Source: Thermus sp. CCB_US3_UF1
Lineage (GTDB): Bacteria > Deinococcota > Deinococci > Deinococcales > Thermaceae
Assembly (NCBI RefSeq): GCF_000236585.1
Contig: NC_017278.1
Location: 1,178,001-1,242,000 of the forward strand
Direction: 5' to 3'
Length of the DNA: 64,000 nt
Under the pieces are notes generated by a model. It had not been told where the DNA came from. It did not search any database and worked only from the letters and a program-made list of their open reading frames with translations. Made by a program: the position numbers and the translations under genes. This document shows, piece by piece, positions 25,355 to 36,077 of the stretch. Every line of letters begins with the position of its first letter. The first letter of the stretch is position 1.

Positions 25355-26006
25355 ACCCCTCCTTCTTTCCCCGGACGGCCGCTTCGCCGTGGTCCAGTCC
25401 CAGCCCTGGATGGCCGGGGCCCTGGAGGCCATCCAGGAGGCCAGTTTTCCCACCCTCTCCCGGGAGGAGCGCATGACCCGGGAGCATTACCTTGCCCACA
25501 TGCGCATCTTCCCCGAGGGTCAGCATGCGGTGGTGGAGCGGGCTACGGGAAAGGTGGTGGCCTGTTCCACCGATTTCCGCACCCGGGTGGATTTCCACCA
25601 CTATCTCCACCGCTACCTGGAGGCCGTGGCCGGCAACTGGCTTACCCGCCACGACCCCGAGGGGGATTGGCTCTATGGGGCGGATATCGGCGTCCTGCCC
25701 GAGTACCGCGGCCAAGGCCTTTCCAAGCTCCTCTACCAGGCCCGGCAGAACCTGGTGCGCCGCTTGGGCCTCAAGGGCCACGTGGCGGGGAGCATGCCCA
25801 AGGGGTACCACCGCTACGCCCAGGCCATGCCCATTGAGGAGTACGTGCACCGGGTGGTCCGGGAAGAGCTGATGGACCCGGTGCTTTCCGTCCAGCTCAA
25901 GCGGGGCTACCGGGTCTACGGCATCCTCCCCGACTACCTGGAGGACCCCAGCTGCGGGAACTACGGGGTCTTCGTGGTCTGGCGCAACCCGGAGGTGGGC
26001 TGGTGA
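25338..26006 (+). CDS. GNAT-family N-acetyltransferase
   Basis: The 222-residue protein has the acetyl-CoA-binding motif IGVLPEYRGQGLSKLLYQAR (near residues 117-136), with the R/Q-x-x-G-x-G/A core as RGQGLS. The remaining sequence is rich in aromatic and His residues and is not one I can match to a defined subfamily. It overlaps the preceding transaminase by 17 bases, and the amidohydrolase GTG overlaps its stop. In this setting it may acetylate an amine or amino acid intermediate, as in the N-acetylated polyamine routes. That is inference. Confidence 0.8.
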   Translation: MPPLPEPLLLSPDGRFAVVQSQPWMAGALEAIQEASFPTLSREERMTREHYLAHMRIFPEGQHAVVERATGKVVACSTDFRTRVDFHHYLHRYLEAVAGNWLTRHDPEGDWLYGADIGVLPEYRGQGLSKLLYQARQNLVRRLGLKGHVAGSMPKGYHRYAQAMPIEEYVHRVVREELMDPVLSVQLKRGYRVYGILPDYLEDPSCGNYGVFVVWRNPEVGW

Positions 26007-27472
26007 GGGAGGTGGTGGGCCGCATCTACGCGCCCGATGCCCAGGGGCGGTACCGCCCTTACCGCCGCCTCTGGGTGCGGGAAGGGCGGGTGGCGGGCCT
26101 GGAGCCGGGACCAGGAGAGGGTGAGGCCGTTCTGCCCGGCTTCCACGACGCCCACGTGCACGTCTGGAAGGTGGGCCAGCTCCTCACCGACCTGCTGGAC
26201 CTGCGGGAGGTGCGCTCCCTGGATGAGCTGGCCAGCCTCCTGCAAGAGCGCGACCGGAGGCTACCTCCAGGAACCTGGTTGCTTGGCCGGGGCTGGAACG
26301 AGGCGGGGCTGGGGGGGATTCCCAATCGGGATTTCCTGGACCGGATCCTTCCGGGCAGGCCCGTCCTCCTCACCCGCACCTGCGCCCACATCCACGCCCT
26401 GAACTCCCGGGCCCTGGCCTTGGCGGGGATCGGCCCCGACACCCCAGACCCCCCCGGCGGGGAGATCCGCTATGGGGAGGGCCTTCTCCTGGAACGGGCC
26501 TACGGCCTGGTGGAGCGGGTCCTTCCCCGGCGCACGGTGGCGGACTACCGCCGCTACGTCCTGGCGGGGGCCCGGCACCTCCTCGCCCAGGGGATTACCT
26601 CGGCCCTCGAGGCGGGCGCCGACCCCCTGCTCCTGGAGGCCTACCGCTCCTTGGACCGGGAGGGGCTCCTCCCCTTGCGGGTTTCCGTCTTGGCCATCCT
26701 GCGCCCCGACGGGGAGGAGACCACCTACCCCCTGCCGGAACCCTACCGTTCAGAGCGGCTTCTCATCGCCGGGGTGAAGCTCTTTGCCGATGGGGGGCTT
26801 TCCGGAGCCTCGGCAGCGGTGAGCCGCCCCTACCGCGGGGTGGGGGGGAAGGGGGTGTTGCGCCTCCGCGCCGAGGAAGTGTACGCCCTAGCCCTCCCCG
26901 CTCACCGCCAGGGCTTCTTCGTGGCCACCCACGCCATCGGCGACGTGGCCATCCGCGAGGTGCTCCTGGCCTACGCCCGGCTTTACCGGGAGGATCCCCG
27001 GCCCCTCAGGCACCGCCTGGAGCACTTCGGCCTGCCCGGGCCCAGGGAGCTGGCCCAGGCCCGGGCCCTGGGGGTGTGGGCGGTGCCCCAGCCCATCTTC
27101 CTTCAGGAGCTGCGGGAGAACTTCCTCCGCTACCTGCCCGAGGGTTTCCTGCCCCGCTGCTACAACCTGGGGCGCATGGAGCGGGCGGGGCTATCCTTGG
27201 CCTTTTCCTCCGATGCCCCGGTGGTGCGGGAGGTTTCCCCCCTGCGGGGGGCTTTGGCCGCGGCCCGCCACCCCCTCTTTGGGCGCGGGCTTCCCTTGGA
27301 GCGGGCCCTTCTGTACTACACTCGCCCTGAGGCCAGCGGCTTCCCGGCCATGCGCCTCTGGCCTGGGCACCCGGCGGACCTGGTGGTCTTTTCCCATGAC
27401 CCTTTCGCCCACCCGGAGGAGGCCCGGGTGGTGCGCGTGGAGGTGGACGGTGTGGCGGTCTTTACGGCTTGA
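26003..27472 (+). CDS. Amidohydrolase family protein (YtcJ-like)
   Basis: The 489-residue metal-dependent hydrolase belongs to the large COG1574 group. The HxH metal motif is in PGFHDAHVHVW (near residues 47-57). Later ligands appear in FVATHAIGDVA and HRLEHFGLP, and the Asp in FSSDAPV. Enzymes of this type hydrolyse N-acyl or formamide bonds. The preceding acetyltransferase and this hydrolase could therefore form an acylation and deacylation pair. GTG 26003 overlaps the GNAT stop. The exact substrate is unknown. Confidence 0.82.
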   Translation: MREVVGRIYAPDAQGRYRPYRRLWVREGRVAGLEPGPGEGEAVLPGFHDAHVHVWKVGQLLTDLLDLREVRSLDELASLLQERDRRLPPGTWLLGRGWNEAGLGGIPNRDFLDRILPGRPVLLTRTCAHIHALNSRALALAGIGPDTPDPPGGEIRYGEGLLLERAYGLVERVLPRRTVADYRRYVLAGARHLLAQGITSALEAGADPLLLEAYRSLDREGLLPLRVSVLAILRPDGEETTYPLPEPYRSERLLIAGVKLFADGGLSGASAAVSRPYRGVGGKGVLRLRAEEVYALALPAHRQGFFVATHAIGDVAIREVLLAYARLYREDPRPLRHRLEHFGLPGPRELAQARALGVWAVPQPIFLQELRENFLRYLPEGFLPRCYNLGRMERAGLSLAFSSDAPVVREVSPLRGALAAARHPLFGRGLPLERALLYYTRPEASGFPAMRLWPGHPADLVVFSHDPFAHPEEARVVRVEVDGVAVFTA

Positions 27473-29162
27473 CCTGAAGGCGCAAAAGGCGTACTGGCAG
27501 GAGGTTTCCCCCGAGGAGGTGGCCTGGGGCGGGCGCTACCGTACCGGAAGCCTCCTCCTGGAGCGGGAGGCCTACCGCTTCGACCCCCTTGCCCCGGAAA
27601 ACCCCCTGGTTTTCGCCGTGGGCCCCCTGGCGGGCACGGGCTTCTCCAACGCCAACCGCACCAGCGTGGGCACCCGCAGCCCCCTCACCCTGGGCATCAA
27701 GGAGGCCAACGGCGGGGGCACCTTCGGCTACGCCCTGGGGCAGATGCGGCTCGCCCACCTGGTCCTGGAGGGGGAAAGCCCCAGCTGGGTGGTCCTGCGC
27801 CTCACCCGGGAGGGGGAGGTCTTCTTTGATCCGGCGGAGGGGCTTTTGGGCCTGGGGAACTTTGAGGCGGCCAAGAGGCTGTTCGCCGCCTACGGCCGCA
27901 AGATAGCCTTCGCCCTCCTGGGCCCGGTGGGGGAGTACGGGGGCCTCCTTTCCGGCATCGCTTTCTCCGATACCGATGGGCGCCCTTCCCGCCTGGCGGC
28001 CCGGGGCGGGGTGGGGGCGGTGATGGGGCGGAAGCGGGTGAAGGCCATCGTGGTGGAGGTCCCGGGCAGGGTGGAGGTTTGGGACAAGCCCAAGGTCACC
28101 GAGGCCATCCGCCGCTACGCCGGCCTCCTGCGGGAAGACCCCCTGGTGATGCAGTTCTACAACGCCATCGGCACCATGGGCATGGCCGACTTCCAAAATG
28201 CTTTCGGCGGACTGCCCGTGCGCAACTTCCGCGAGGGGCGCCTGGCCCCTCCCGAGGCCTTCCGCATGGGGGGGCAGTACATCGCCCCCCTCAACCGGGC
28301 CCGGGGGGGGAAGCACACCCACGCCTGCATGCCGGGGTGCGTGATCCAGTGCTCCAACGTGATCGTGGACGAGAAGGGGGAGGAGGTGGTCTCCCCCCTG
28401 GAGTACGAAACCATCGGCCTTTTGGGCACCAACTGCGGCCTTTCTGACCCCGACGCCCTGGCCCGCCTCAACCGCATGGCCAACGACCTGGGGGTGGATA
28501 CCATCGAGACCGGGGCCACCCTGGCCCTCCTCATGGAAAAGGGCCAGGCCGCCTGGGGGGACTACGCCTTCATGGAGGCCAAGCTGAGGGACCTCTACAC
28601 CCCTTCGGAGGAGTCCCGCCTCCTCGCCCAGGGCACGGCCCGGGTGGGGGAGGCCCTGGGCCTCAAGCGGGTTCCCGTCATCAAGCGCCAGGCCATCAGC
28701 GCCTACGACCCCCGGGTGGTGGAGGCCACGGGCATCACCATGATGCTCACCGCCCAGGGGGCCGACCACACCGCGGGGAACGCCCCCCGGCTGGAAACCC
28801 GGGCCATGGGGGTGGCGGAGGTCCTCGAGGCCAGCTACCAGGCCCAGGTGAACGCCGCCGCCAACGACGCCCTGGGGCTTTGCGTCTTTGGGGGCAGCGT
28901 GACCAACAAGCAGGTGGCCTTCATCGTGGAGAGCGTGAACGCCGCCCTGGGCACCGCCCTCACCCCGGAGTTCTGGCGGACCCTAGGGGAGGAGGTCTTG
29001 CGGCTGGAGCACCGCTTCAACCACCTGGCGGGCTTCACCCACGAGGACGACCGCCTGCCCGCCTTCTTCTACGAGGAGCCCCTTCCCCCCAAGGGCTACA
29101 CCGCCCGCTTCCGCCCCGAGGACCTGGCCCCCCTTTACGCGAGGCTCCACCAGGGATCGTAA
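27450..29162 (+). CDS. Aldehyde:ferredoxin oxidoreductase (tungsten/molybdopterin family)
   Basis: The 570-residue protein matches the AOR family, which oxidises aldehydes to acids and reduces ferredoxin. The N-terminal pterin-binding part has AGTGFSNANRTSVGTRSP. The [4Fe-4S] ligands are in HACMPGCVIQCSN (near residue 291-303) with the fourth Cys in LGLCVFGG near the C-terminus, and DLGVDTIETG is a second family landmark. GTG 27450 is chosen because GGAGG precedes it; it overlaps the amidohydrolase by 23 bases. As last gene of the aminotransferase run it could take the semialdehydes made by transamination. It overlaps the convergent AidB-like gene by 28 bases. Confidence 0.88.
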   Translation: MWRSLRLDLKAQKAYWQEVSPEEVAWGGRYRTGSLLLEREAYRFDPLAPENPLVFAVGPLAGTGFSNANRTSVGTRSPLTLGIKEANGGGTFGYALGQMRLAHLVLEGESPSWVVLRLTREGEVFFDPAEGLLGLGNFEAAKRLFAAYGRKIAFALLGPVGEYGGLLSGIAFSDTDGRPSRLAARGGVGAVMGRKRVKAIVVEVPGRVEVWDKPKVTEAIRRYAGLLREDPLVMQFYNAIGTMGMADFQNAFGGLPVRNFREGRLAPPEAFRMGGQYIAPLNRARGGKHTHACMPGCVIQCSNVIVDEKGEEVVSPLEYETIGLLGTNCGLSDPDALARLNRMANDLGVDTIETGATLALLMEKGQAAWGDYAFMEAKLRDLYTPSEESRLLAQGTARVGEALGLKRVPVIKRQAISAYDPRVVEATGITMMLTAQGADHTAGNAPRLETRAMGVAEVLEASYQAQVNAAANDALGLCVFGGSVTNKQVAFIVESVNAALGTALTPEFWRTLGEEVLRLEHRFNHLAGFTHEDDRLPAFFYEEPLPPKGYTARFRPEDLAPLYARLHQGS

Positions 29163-30682
29163 GCTTCGGGCCGCCGCGCCCCAGGGGGAAGCCCCTCCCC
29201 CAGCAAAAAGGCCTTGGCGAAGAGGCGGGCCAGCTCGGGGAAGGGGTCTTTGGGGATGCGTTCCAGGGCGTAGAGGCTCACCGCGTCCGCCAGCCCCCTT
29301 AGGGCCTCCTTGGCGTACCAGGAGCCTTCCTCCTCCAGGCGCTTCAGGACCCTTTGCGCGTGGGCCAGCGCCAGAGGGCTTGCGGCCAGCAGGGCCAGCA
29401 AGGGCTCGTGGGCCCGCTTTTTGGCCAGGGCCTCGGCCATGTCCAGGGCCTGGATGTTGGCCGGTCCCTCCCATATGGGGGTGATGAGGGCTTCCCGGTG
29501 CCAGCGGGCCACCCCGTACTCCTCCAAAAAGCCCAGGCCCCCAAAGAGCTCCATGGCCAGGCCGGTGATCTCCGCGGCGTGTTCCGCGGTCCGCCCCTTG
29601 GCCAGGTGGGAGAGGAGCCGGGCCAGGTGGTAGTCCGGGCTGTAGGGGGGGCGTTCCTGCCACACCCGGTCAAAGGCCTGCACCGCCAGGAAGGCCAAGG
29701 CGGTGCCCGCCACCTGCTTGAGGCGCATCCAAAGGAGGTCCCGCTGGATGAGCTCGTGCTCCAGGAGGGTTTTCCCGAAAGCGGTGCGCCGCCTTACGCG
29801 GAAGAGGGCTTCCAGATGGGCCTTTTTGGCGATGCCCATGGCGGCCACGGCGTTGGCCAGCCGGCTCACCGTAAGGTTTTCCAGGGTGTAGTAGATCCCC
29901 TCCTCGGCCTGCCCGATCAGGTAGGCCAGGCTCCCCTCCAGCTCCACCTCCCCCGAGGGCACCGCCCGGGTGGCCAGCTTCTCCTTGAAGCGCCGCACCC
30001 GGAAGTTGAGCTCCCCCCCTACCCGCCGGGGCAGGAGGAAGAGGGCCAGGCCCTTGGGTCCGGGCGGGGCGCCCTCGGGCCGGGCCGTGACCAGGGCGTA
30101 GTCCGCCAGGCCGGCCCCCGAGGCGAAGTACTTGTCCCCGGCGTAAAGGCGGTAGGCTTCCCCTTCCCGCCGGGCCACGGTCCGGTTGGCCCCCAGGTCG
30201 CTTCCTCCCTGGATCTCCGTCATCCAGGTGGCCCCGTAGGCCTGGCCATAGAGGAGTTCCCGCTTTACCCCTTCCCACTCGGGGGCGTACTTGTGCAGGG
30301 CGTAGGCGGTCTGCTGGGTGATGGTGAGGATGCAGTAGAGGCCCCCGTCGGCCAGGAGGTAGCCGAAGGCGTAGTGGAGGGGCCAGCCCCGGCCCTCGTA
30401 GGCGGGGCGCATCATGGGGCGCAGCTTGGCCAAGAGGGCCTCCTGGGCAGGGGAGAGGAGGGCCTGGTCCAGGCGGCGGCCATCCAGGTCGTGCATGAGG
30501 AGGCGGGGCGGGGCCTCCTGGTCCACGTGGTGGGCCACCTTCAAGACCTCCTTCCCCACCAGCCGGCCAAAGGCCCCCAGCTCCTCCTGGGGAAGGCCGG
30601 GGGCAAAGGTATCTAGGATCGCTTTCAGGTCCGGGTCCAAAGCATAGTGATCCTCGCCTTGGCTGTAGAAGCGGGCTTTCAT
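29135..30682 (-). CDS. AidB-like acyl-CoA dehydrogenase
   Basis: The 515-residue flavoprotein is longer than ordinary acyl-CoA dehydrogenases (about 380) and has the AidB arrangement: an extra N-terminal domain, WMTEIQGGSDLGAN for flavin/substrate contact, and a C-terminal helical domain with GGLGFLEEYGVARWHREA. E. coli AidB binds DNA in the alkylation response; whether this relative is an enzyme or a DNA-protecting protein cannot be told. ATG 30682 (MKARFYSQGEDHYALD) has GGAGG 8 bases upstream. It is divergent from marR across a 96-base gap containing an inverted repeat, and may be controlled by MarR. Confidence 0.86.
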   Translation of the reverse strand: MKARFYSQGEDHYALDPDLKAILDTFAPGLPQEELGAFGRLVGKEVLKVAHHVDQEAPPRLLMHDLDGRRLDQALLSPAQEALLAKLRPMMRPAYEGRGWPLHYAFGYLLADGGLYCILTITQQTAYALHKYAPEWEGVKRELLYGQAYGATWMTEIQGGSDLGANRTVARREGEAYRLYAGDKYFASGAGLADYALVTARPEGAPPGPKGLALFLLPRRVGGELNFRVRRFKEKLATRAVPSGEVELEGSLAYLIGQAEEGIYYTLENLTVSRLANAVAAMGIAKKAHLEALFRVRRRTAFGKTLLEHELIQRDLLWMRLKQVAGTALAFLAVQAFDRVWQERPPYSPDYHLARLLSHLAKGRTAEHAAEITGLAMELFGGLGFLEEYGVARWHREALITPIWEGPANIQALDMAEALAKKRAHEPLLALLAASPLALAHAQRVLKRLEEEGSWYAKEALRGLADAVSLYALERIPKDPFPELARLFAKAFLLGEGLPPGARRPEAYDPWWSLA

Positions 30683-30735
30683 GGGTACCTCCGCCCCCGA
30701 GGCTACCCCTGCGGCCCCGGGCGGGTCAAGGGGGC

Positions 30736-30764
30736 TTACTTCACAATCAAGTAGTTTGAAGTAA
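30736..30764. promoter_or_regulatory. Candidate MarR operator between aidB-like gene and marR
   Basis: TTACTTCA (30736-30743) and TGAAGTAA (30757-30764) are a perfect 8-base inverted repeat with a 13-base gap containing a second smaller one (TCAA-GTAGT-TTGA). The region is markedly AT-rich. It sits where marR -35 and -10 elements would be: TAAAAT (30762-30767) or TAATAT (30767-30772), only 6-11 bases before the marR ATG. Autoregulation and control of the divergent gene are likely. Confidence 0.65.
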
Positions 30765-30778
30765 AATAATATGGCGGC

Positions 30779-33216
<2,438 letters not shown>

Positions 33217-33220
33217 GGGC

Positions 33221-34756
33221 GTGGAGGGCCTTTACCTGGTCTTGGGCGGTGGGCTTTCCGGGGTTTCCGAGGAGGCGGGCCGCTTGGCCCAGGCCCTGGC
33301 CCGCTTCCTCCTGGCCTCCCCTCCGCCGGGGCTTCGGGAGGCCGTGCCCGCCTACAGCACCCTCTACCTGGAGTACGACCCCGCCCTCCTTCCCCGGGCC
33401 CGGCTCCTGGCCCACCTCCGCCGCGCCCCCTTGGCCGAGGCGGAGGGGCGCGAGGTCATCCTCCCTGTGCGCTACGACGGGGAGGACCTCCCGGAGGTGG
33501 CCCGGCGCACCGGCCTTTCCCTGGAGGAGGTGAAGCGCCGCCACCAGGCCCCCCTGTACCGGGTCTACGCCCTGGGCTTCACCCCGGGCTTCCCCTTCAT
33601 GGCCCCCGTGGACGAGGCCCTGCGCCTTCCCCGCCGCCCCCACCCCAGGCCCCGGGTGCCCGCCCACGCCGTGGCCATGGCCGGCCCCCAGACGGGGGTC
33701 TACCCCCTGCCTTCCCCCGGGGGGTGGCACCTCTTGGGCACCGCCCTGGTGGCCGTCTACGATCCCCACCGCCCCGAGCCCTTCCTCCTCCAGCCTGGGG
33801 ACCGGGTGCGCTTCCGGGAGGCCCAGGGCCCCGCCCCGCCCGAGCCCCTTCCCCTGGAGCTCCTTCCCCCAAGCCCCAGGCTCCCTGCCCTTAGGGTGGA
33901 GGAGGAAGGGCTTTTGGACCTGGTGGTGGACGGGGGGCGGTTCCTCGCTGCCCACCTGGGCCTGGCCCGCTCGGGGCCCCTGGACCCCTATTCCGCCCAT
34001 CTGGCCAACCGCCTGGTGGGGAACCCTCCTGGGGCTCCCCTCCTGGAGGTGGCCTACCGGGGTCCCGTCCTCACCGCCCTCAGGCCCCTGGTGGCGGCCG
34101 TGGCGGGGTACGGCCTGGTGGCCCTCCTGGAGGGGGAGGAGATCCCCCCGGGGCAGAGCTTCTTCTGGCCCCAGGGCAAGACCCTCCGCTTCCGGCCCAA
34201 GGGCAAGGGGGTGCGGGTCTACCTGGCCCTGGCCGGGGGCCTCGAGGCCCACACCTTCCTGGGCTCGGCTTCCCCCGACCTCCGGGGCCGGGTGGGCCGT
34301 CCCTTACGGGCCGGGGACCTTCTGGGCCTAGGGGAGGAGCGGCCCGTCCGCCCCGGGCGGGCCTTTCCCCAGAGGCCCCTCCTGCCCTTCCGCTTCCGCC
34401 TCCTCCCCGGGCCCCAGTACAGCCCGGAGGCCCTGGCCGCCTTCCTTTCCGGAAGCTTCCGCGTGGTCCGGGCGGACCGGATGGGGGTGGAACTGCAAGG
34501 CCCCGAGGTCCCGGGAGGGGAGGGGCTTTCCGAGGCCACGCCTCTAGGGGGGATCCAGGTCCCGCCCTCGGGCAGGCCCCTGGTCCTCCTGGCCGACAAG
34601 GGCAGCCTGGGCGGCTACAGCAAGCCCCTGCGGATCCATCCCCAGGACCTTTGGCGGCTGGGCCAGGTTTGGCCAGGAGTCGAGCTTATTTTCACGAGCG
34701 AGGGAAATCGTGAAAATATACACAAAATCATCCCCCGCCTGCCCTGGGAAGGGTAG
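33221..34756 (+). CDS. Fused 5-oxoprolinase subunits B and C (PxpB-PxpC; KipI-KipA type)
   Basis: The 511-residue protein joins a PxpB/KipI half (residues about 1-205, with VYALGFTPGFPFMAPVDEAL and VAMAGPQTGVYPLPSPGGW) to a PxpC/KipA half (about 220-511, with LGLARSGPLDPYSAHLANRLVG-type sequence). With PxpA the two subunits open 5-oxoproline in an ATP-dependent way. A fused form is known from T. thermophilus. PxpA is not in the window. It starts at GTG 5 bases after the exporter gene with a weak ribosome site. Its last 60 bases are unusually AT-rich and hold an 11-base inverted repeat. It converges on the thiolase gene, stop to stop. Confidence 0.88.
   Translation: MEGLYLVLGGGLSGVSEEAGRLAQALARFLLASPPPGLREAVPAYSTLYLEYDPALLPRARLLAHLRRAPLAEAEGREVILPVRYDGEDLPEVARRTGLSLEEVKRRHQAPLYRVYALGFTPGFPFMAPVDEALRLPRRPHPRPRVPAHAVAMAGPQTGVYPLPSPGGWHLLGTALVAVYDPHRPEPFLLQPGDRVRFREAQGPAPPEPLPLELLPPSPRLPALRVEEEGLLDLVVDGGRFLAAHLGLARSGPLDPYSAHLANRLVGNPPGAPLLEVAYRGPVLTALRPLVAAVAGYGLVALLEGEEIPPGQSFFWPQGKTLRFRPKGKGVRVYLALAGGLEAHTFLGSASPDLRGRVGRPLRAGDLLGLGEERPVRPGRAFPQRPLLPFRFRLLPGPQYSPEALAAFLSGSFRVVRADRMGVELQGPEVPGGEGLSEATPLGGIQVPPSGRPLVLLADKGSLGGYSKPLRIHPQDLWRLGQVWPGVELIFTSEGNRENIHKIIPRLPWEG
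34687..34718. promoter_or_regulatory. Inverted repeat with CACGA-N10-TCGTG core (copy 1)
   Basis: TATTTTCACGA (34687-34697) and TCGTGAAAATA (34708-34718) are perfect 11-base arms with a 10-base gap. It lies in the AT-rich 3' end of pxpBC, about 45 bases beyond the thiolase stop. A second copy of the core with identical spacing lies at 36044-36063, so the two flank the thiolase gene. No run of T follows, so a simple terminator is unlikely. Confidence 0.5.
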
Positions 34757-34759
34757 GGG

Positions 34760-35962
34760 CTAGAGGGCCTCCACCACCATGGCGATGCCCTGGCCGACCC
34801 CGATGCACATGGTGGCGAGGCCGAACTGGACCTTGCGCCTTGCCATCTCGTGGACCAGGGTGGTGAGGATCCGGGCCCCCGAGCACCCCAGGGGATGGCC
34901 CAGGGCGATGGCCCCGCCGTTGGGGTTGAGCCTGGGGTCTTCCATGGGGAGGCCCCACTCCCGCAGCACCGCCAGGGCCTGGGCGGCGAAGGCCTCGTTG
35001 AGCTCCACGAGGCCGAGGTCCCCTAGGGTAAGCCCTGCCCGTTCCAGGGCCTTCCGGGTGGCGGGCACGGGGCCGAGGCCCATGATCCTCGGGGGCACCC
35101 CGGCCACGGCCACGCTGCGGATGCGGGCCAGGGGCTTGAGCCCGTGGGCCTTGGCGTAGGCATCGGAGACCAGGAGCACCGCCGCCGCCCCGTCGTTTAG
35201 GGGGCTGGAGTTGCCGGCGGTCACCGTCCCCCCTTCCCGGAAGACGGGCTTGAGCTGGGCCAGGCGCTCCAAGGAGGTGTCCCGCCTGGGCCCCTCGTCC
35301 ACCGCCACCAGGGCCTCCTCCTTGCCCCGCTTCACGGGGATGGGGACCACCTCCTCCTGGAAGCGCCCCTCGTCCCAGGCCCGCACGGCCTTTTGGTGGG
35401 AGAGGAGGGCGAAGCGGTCCTGCTCCTCCCGGGGGATGCGGTACATCTCCGCCAGGTTCTCTGCGGTTTCCCCCATGCTCTCCGTGCCGTAGAGGGCCTG
35501 CATCCTGGGGTTGACGAAGCGCCAGCCCAAGGTGGTGTCGTACATCACCTGGTTGCCGGTGGGGAAGGGCTTTTCCGCCTTGGGCACCACGAAGGGGGCG
35601 CGGGACATGGACTCCACCCCGCCCCCCACGTACACCTGGCCCTCCCCGGCCCAGATGGCCCGGGCCGCCTGGGCCACCGCCTCTAGCCCCGAGCCGCAGA
35701 GGCGGTTCACCGTGCAGCCGGCCACCTCCACGGGGAAGCCGGCCAGGAGGAGGGCCATGCGGGCCACGTTGCGGTTGTCCTCCCCGGCCTGGTTGGCGCA
35801 GCCGGCGTAGACGTCCTCCACCTCCTCCTTGGGGACCCCGGCCCGTTCCATGAGGGCGCCCAGCACGTGGGCCAGGAGGTCGTCGGGGCGCACCGGGGCC
35901 AGGGCCCCCCCGTGCCTGCCGATGGGGCTTCGCACCGCTTGTACGATCCAGGCTTCGGGCAT
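34760..35962 (-). CDS. paaJ: 3-oxoadipyl-CoA thiolase type acyltransferase
   Basis: This thiolase would cleave 3-oxoadipyl-CoA to succinyl-CoA and acetyl-CoA at the end of phenylacetate breakdown. The 400-residue protein has the active Cys in [12 protein letters not shown] (near residue 89), [13 protein letters not shown] with the second Cys, and NEAFAAQ with the His region. [14 protein letters not shown] and [11 protein letters not shown] are typical of the PaaJ/PcaF group rather than of acetoacetyl-CoA thiolases. ATG 35962 ([13 protein letters not shown]) follows GGAGGT. It lies apart from the main paa operon, with its own promoter. A general beta-oxidation thiolase is the alternative. Confidence 0.85.
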   Translation of the reverse strand: MPEAWIVQAVRSPIGRHGGALAPVRPDDLLAHVLGALMERAGVPKEEVEDVYAGCANQAGEDNRNVARMALLLAGFPVEVAGCTVNRLCGSGLEAVAQAARAIWAGEGQVYVGGGVESMSRAPFVVPKAEKPFPTGNQVMYDTTLGWRFVNPRMQALYGTESMGETAENLAEMYRIPREEQDRFALLSHQKAVRAWDEGRFQEEVVPIPVKRGKEEALVAVDEGPRRDTSLERLAQLKPVFREGGTVTAGNSSPLNDGAAAVLLVSDAYAKAHGLKPLARIRSVAVAGVPPRIMGLGPVPATRKALERAGLTLGDLGLVELNEAFAAQALAVLREWGLPMEDPRLNPNGGAIALGHPLGCSGARILTTLVHEMARRKVQFGLATMCIGVGQGIAMVVEAL

Positions 35963-35992
35963 GGTTTTACCTCCCACGGAGGGTATGGCTGG

Positions 35993-36026
35993 AGTCTAAA
36001 GGGGGTGGGGGGAGGCGTCAACGCCT
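35993..36026 (-). promoter_or_regulatory. Promoter of the paaJ-type thiolase with overlapping palindrome
   Basis: Minus strand: TTGACG (36016-36021), 17-base spacer, TAGACT (35993-35998). Both hexamers are identical to those of the livK promoter candidate. A 14-base inverted repeat, AGGCGT-CA-ACGCCT (36013-36026), covers the -35 and could be a repressor site. The thiolase ATG is about 24 bases after the expected start. Confidence 0.7.
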
Positions 36027-36043
36027 GTGGTTGAGAAGGTAAG

Positions 36044-36063
36044 CACGAACCGGGATAATCGTG
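36044..36063. promoter_or_regulatory. Inverted repeat with CACGA-N10-TCGTG core (copy 2)
   Basis: CACGA (36044-36048) and TCGTG (36059-36063) have the same 10-base gap as copy 1. The flank to the right (GAACAC, AAGCACAAAC) is also similar in character to copy 1. It is upstream of the thiolase -35 and just beyond the stop of the DUF255 gene, a place suited to an activator or a shared regulator. Confidence 0.45.
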
Positions 36064-36077
36064 AACACAAGCACAAA

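Noticed and set aside
34687-34718. Inverted repeat read as a rho-independent terminator
   Set aside because: The stem is AT-rich at its base, no T run follows, it lies inside the coding sequence, and a second copy sits upstream of another gene.
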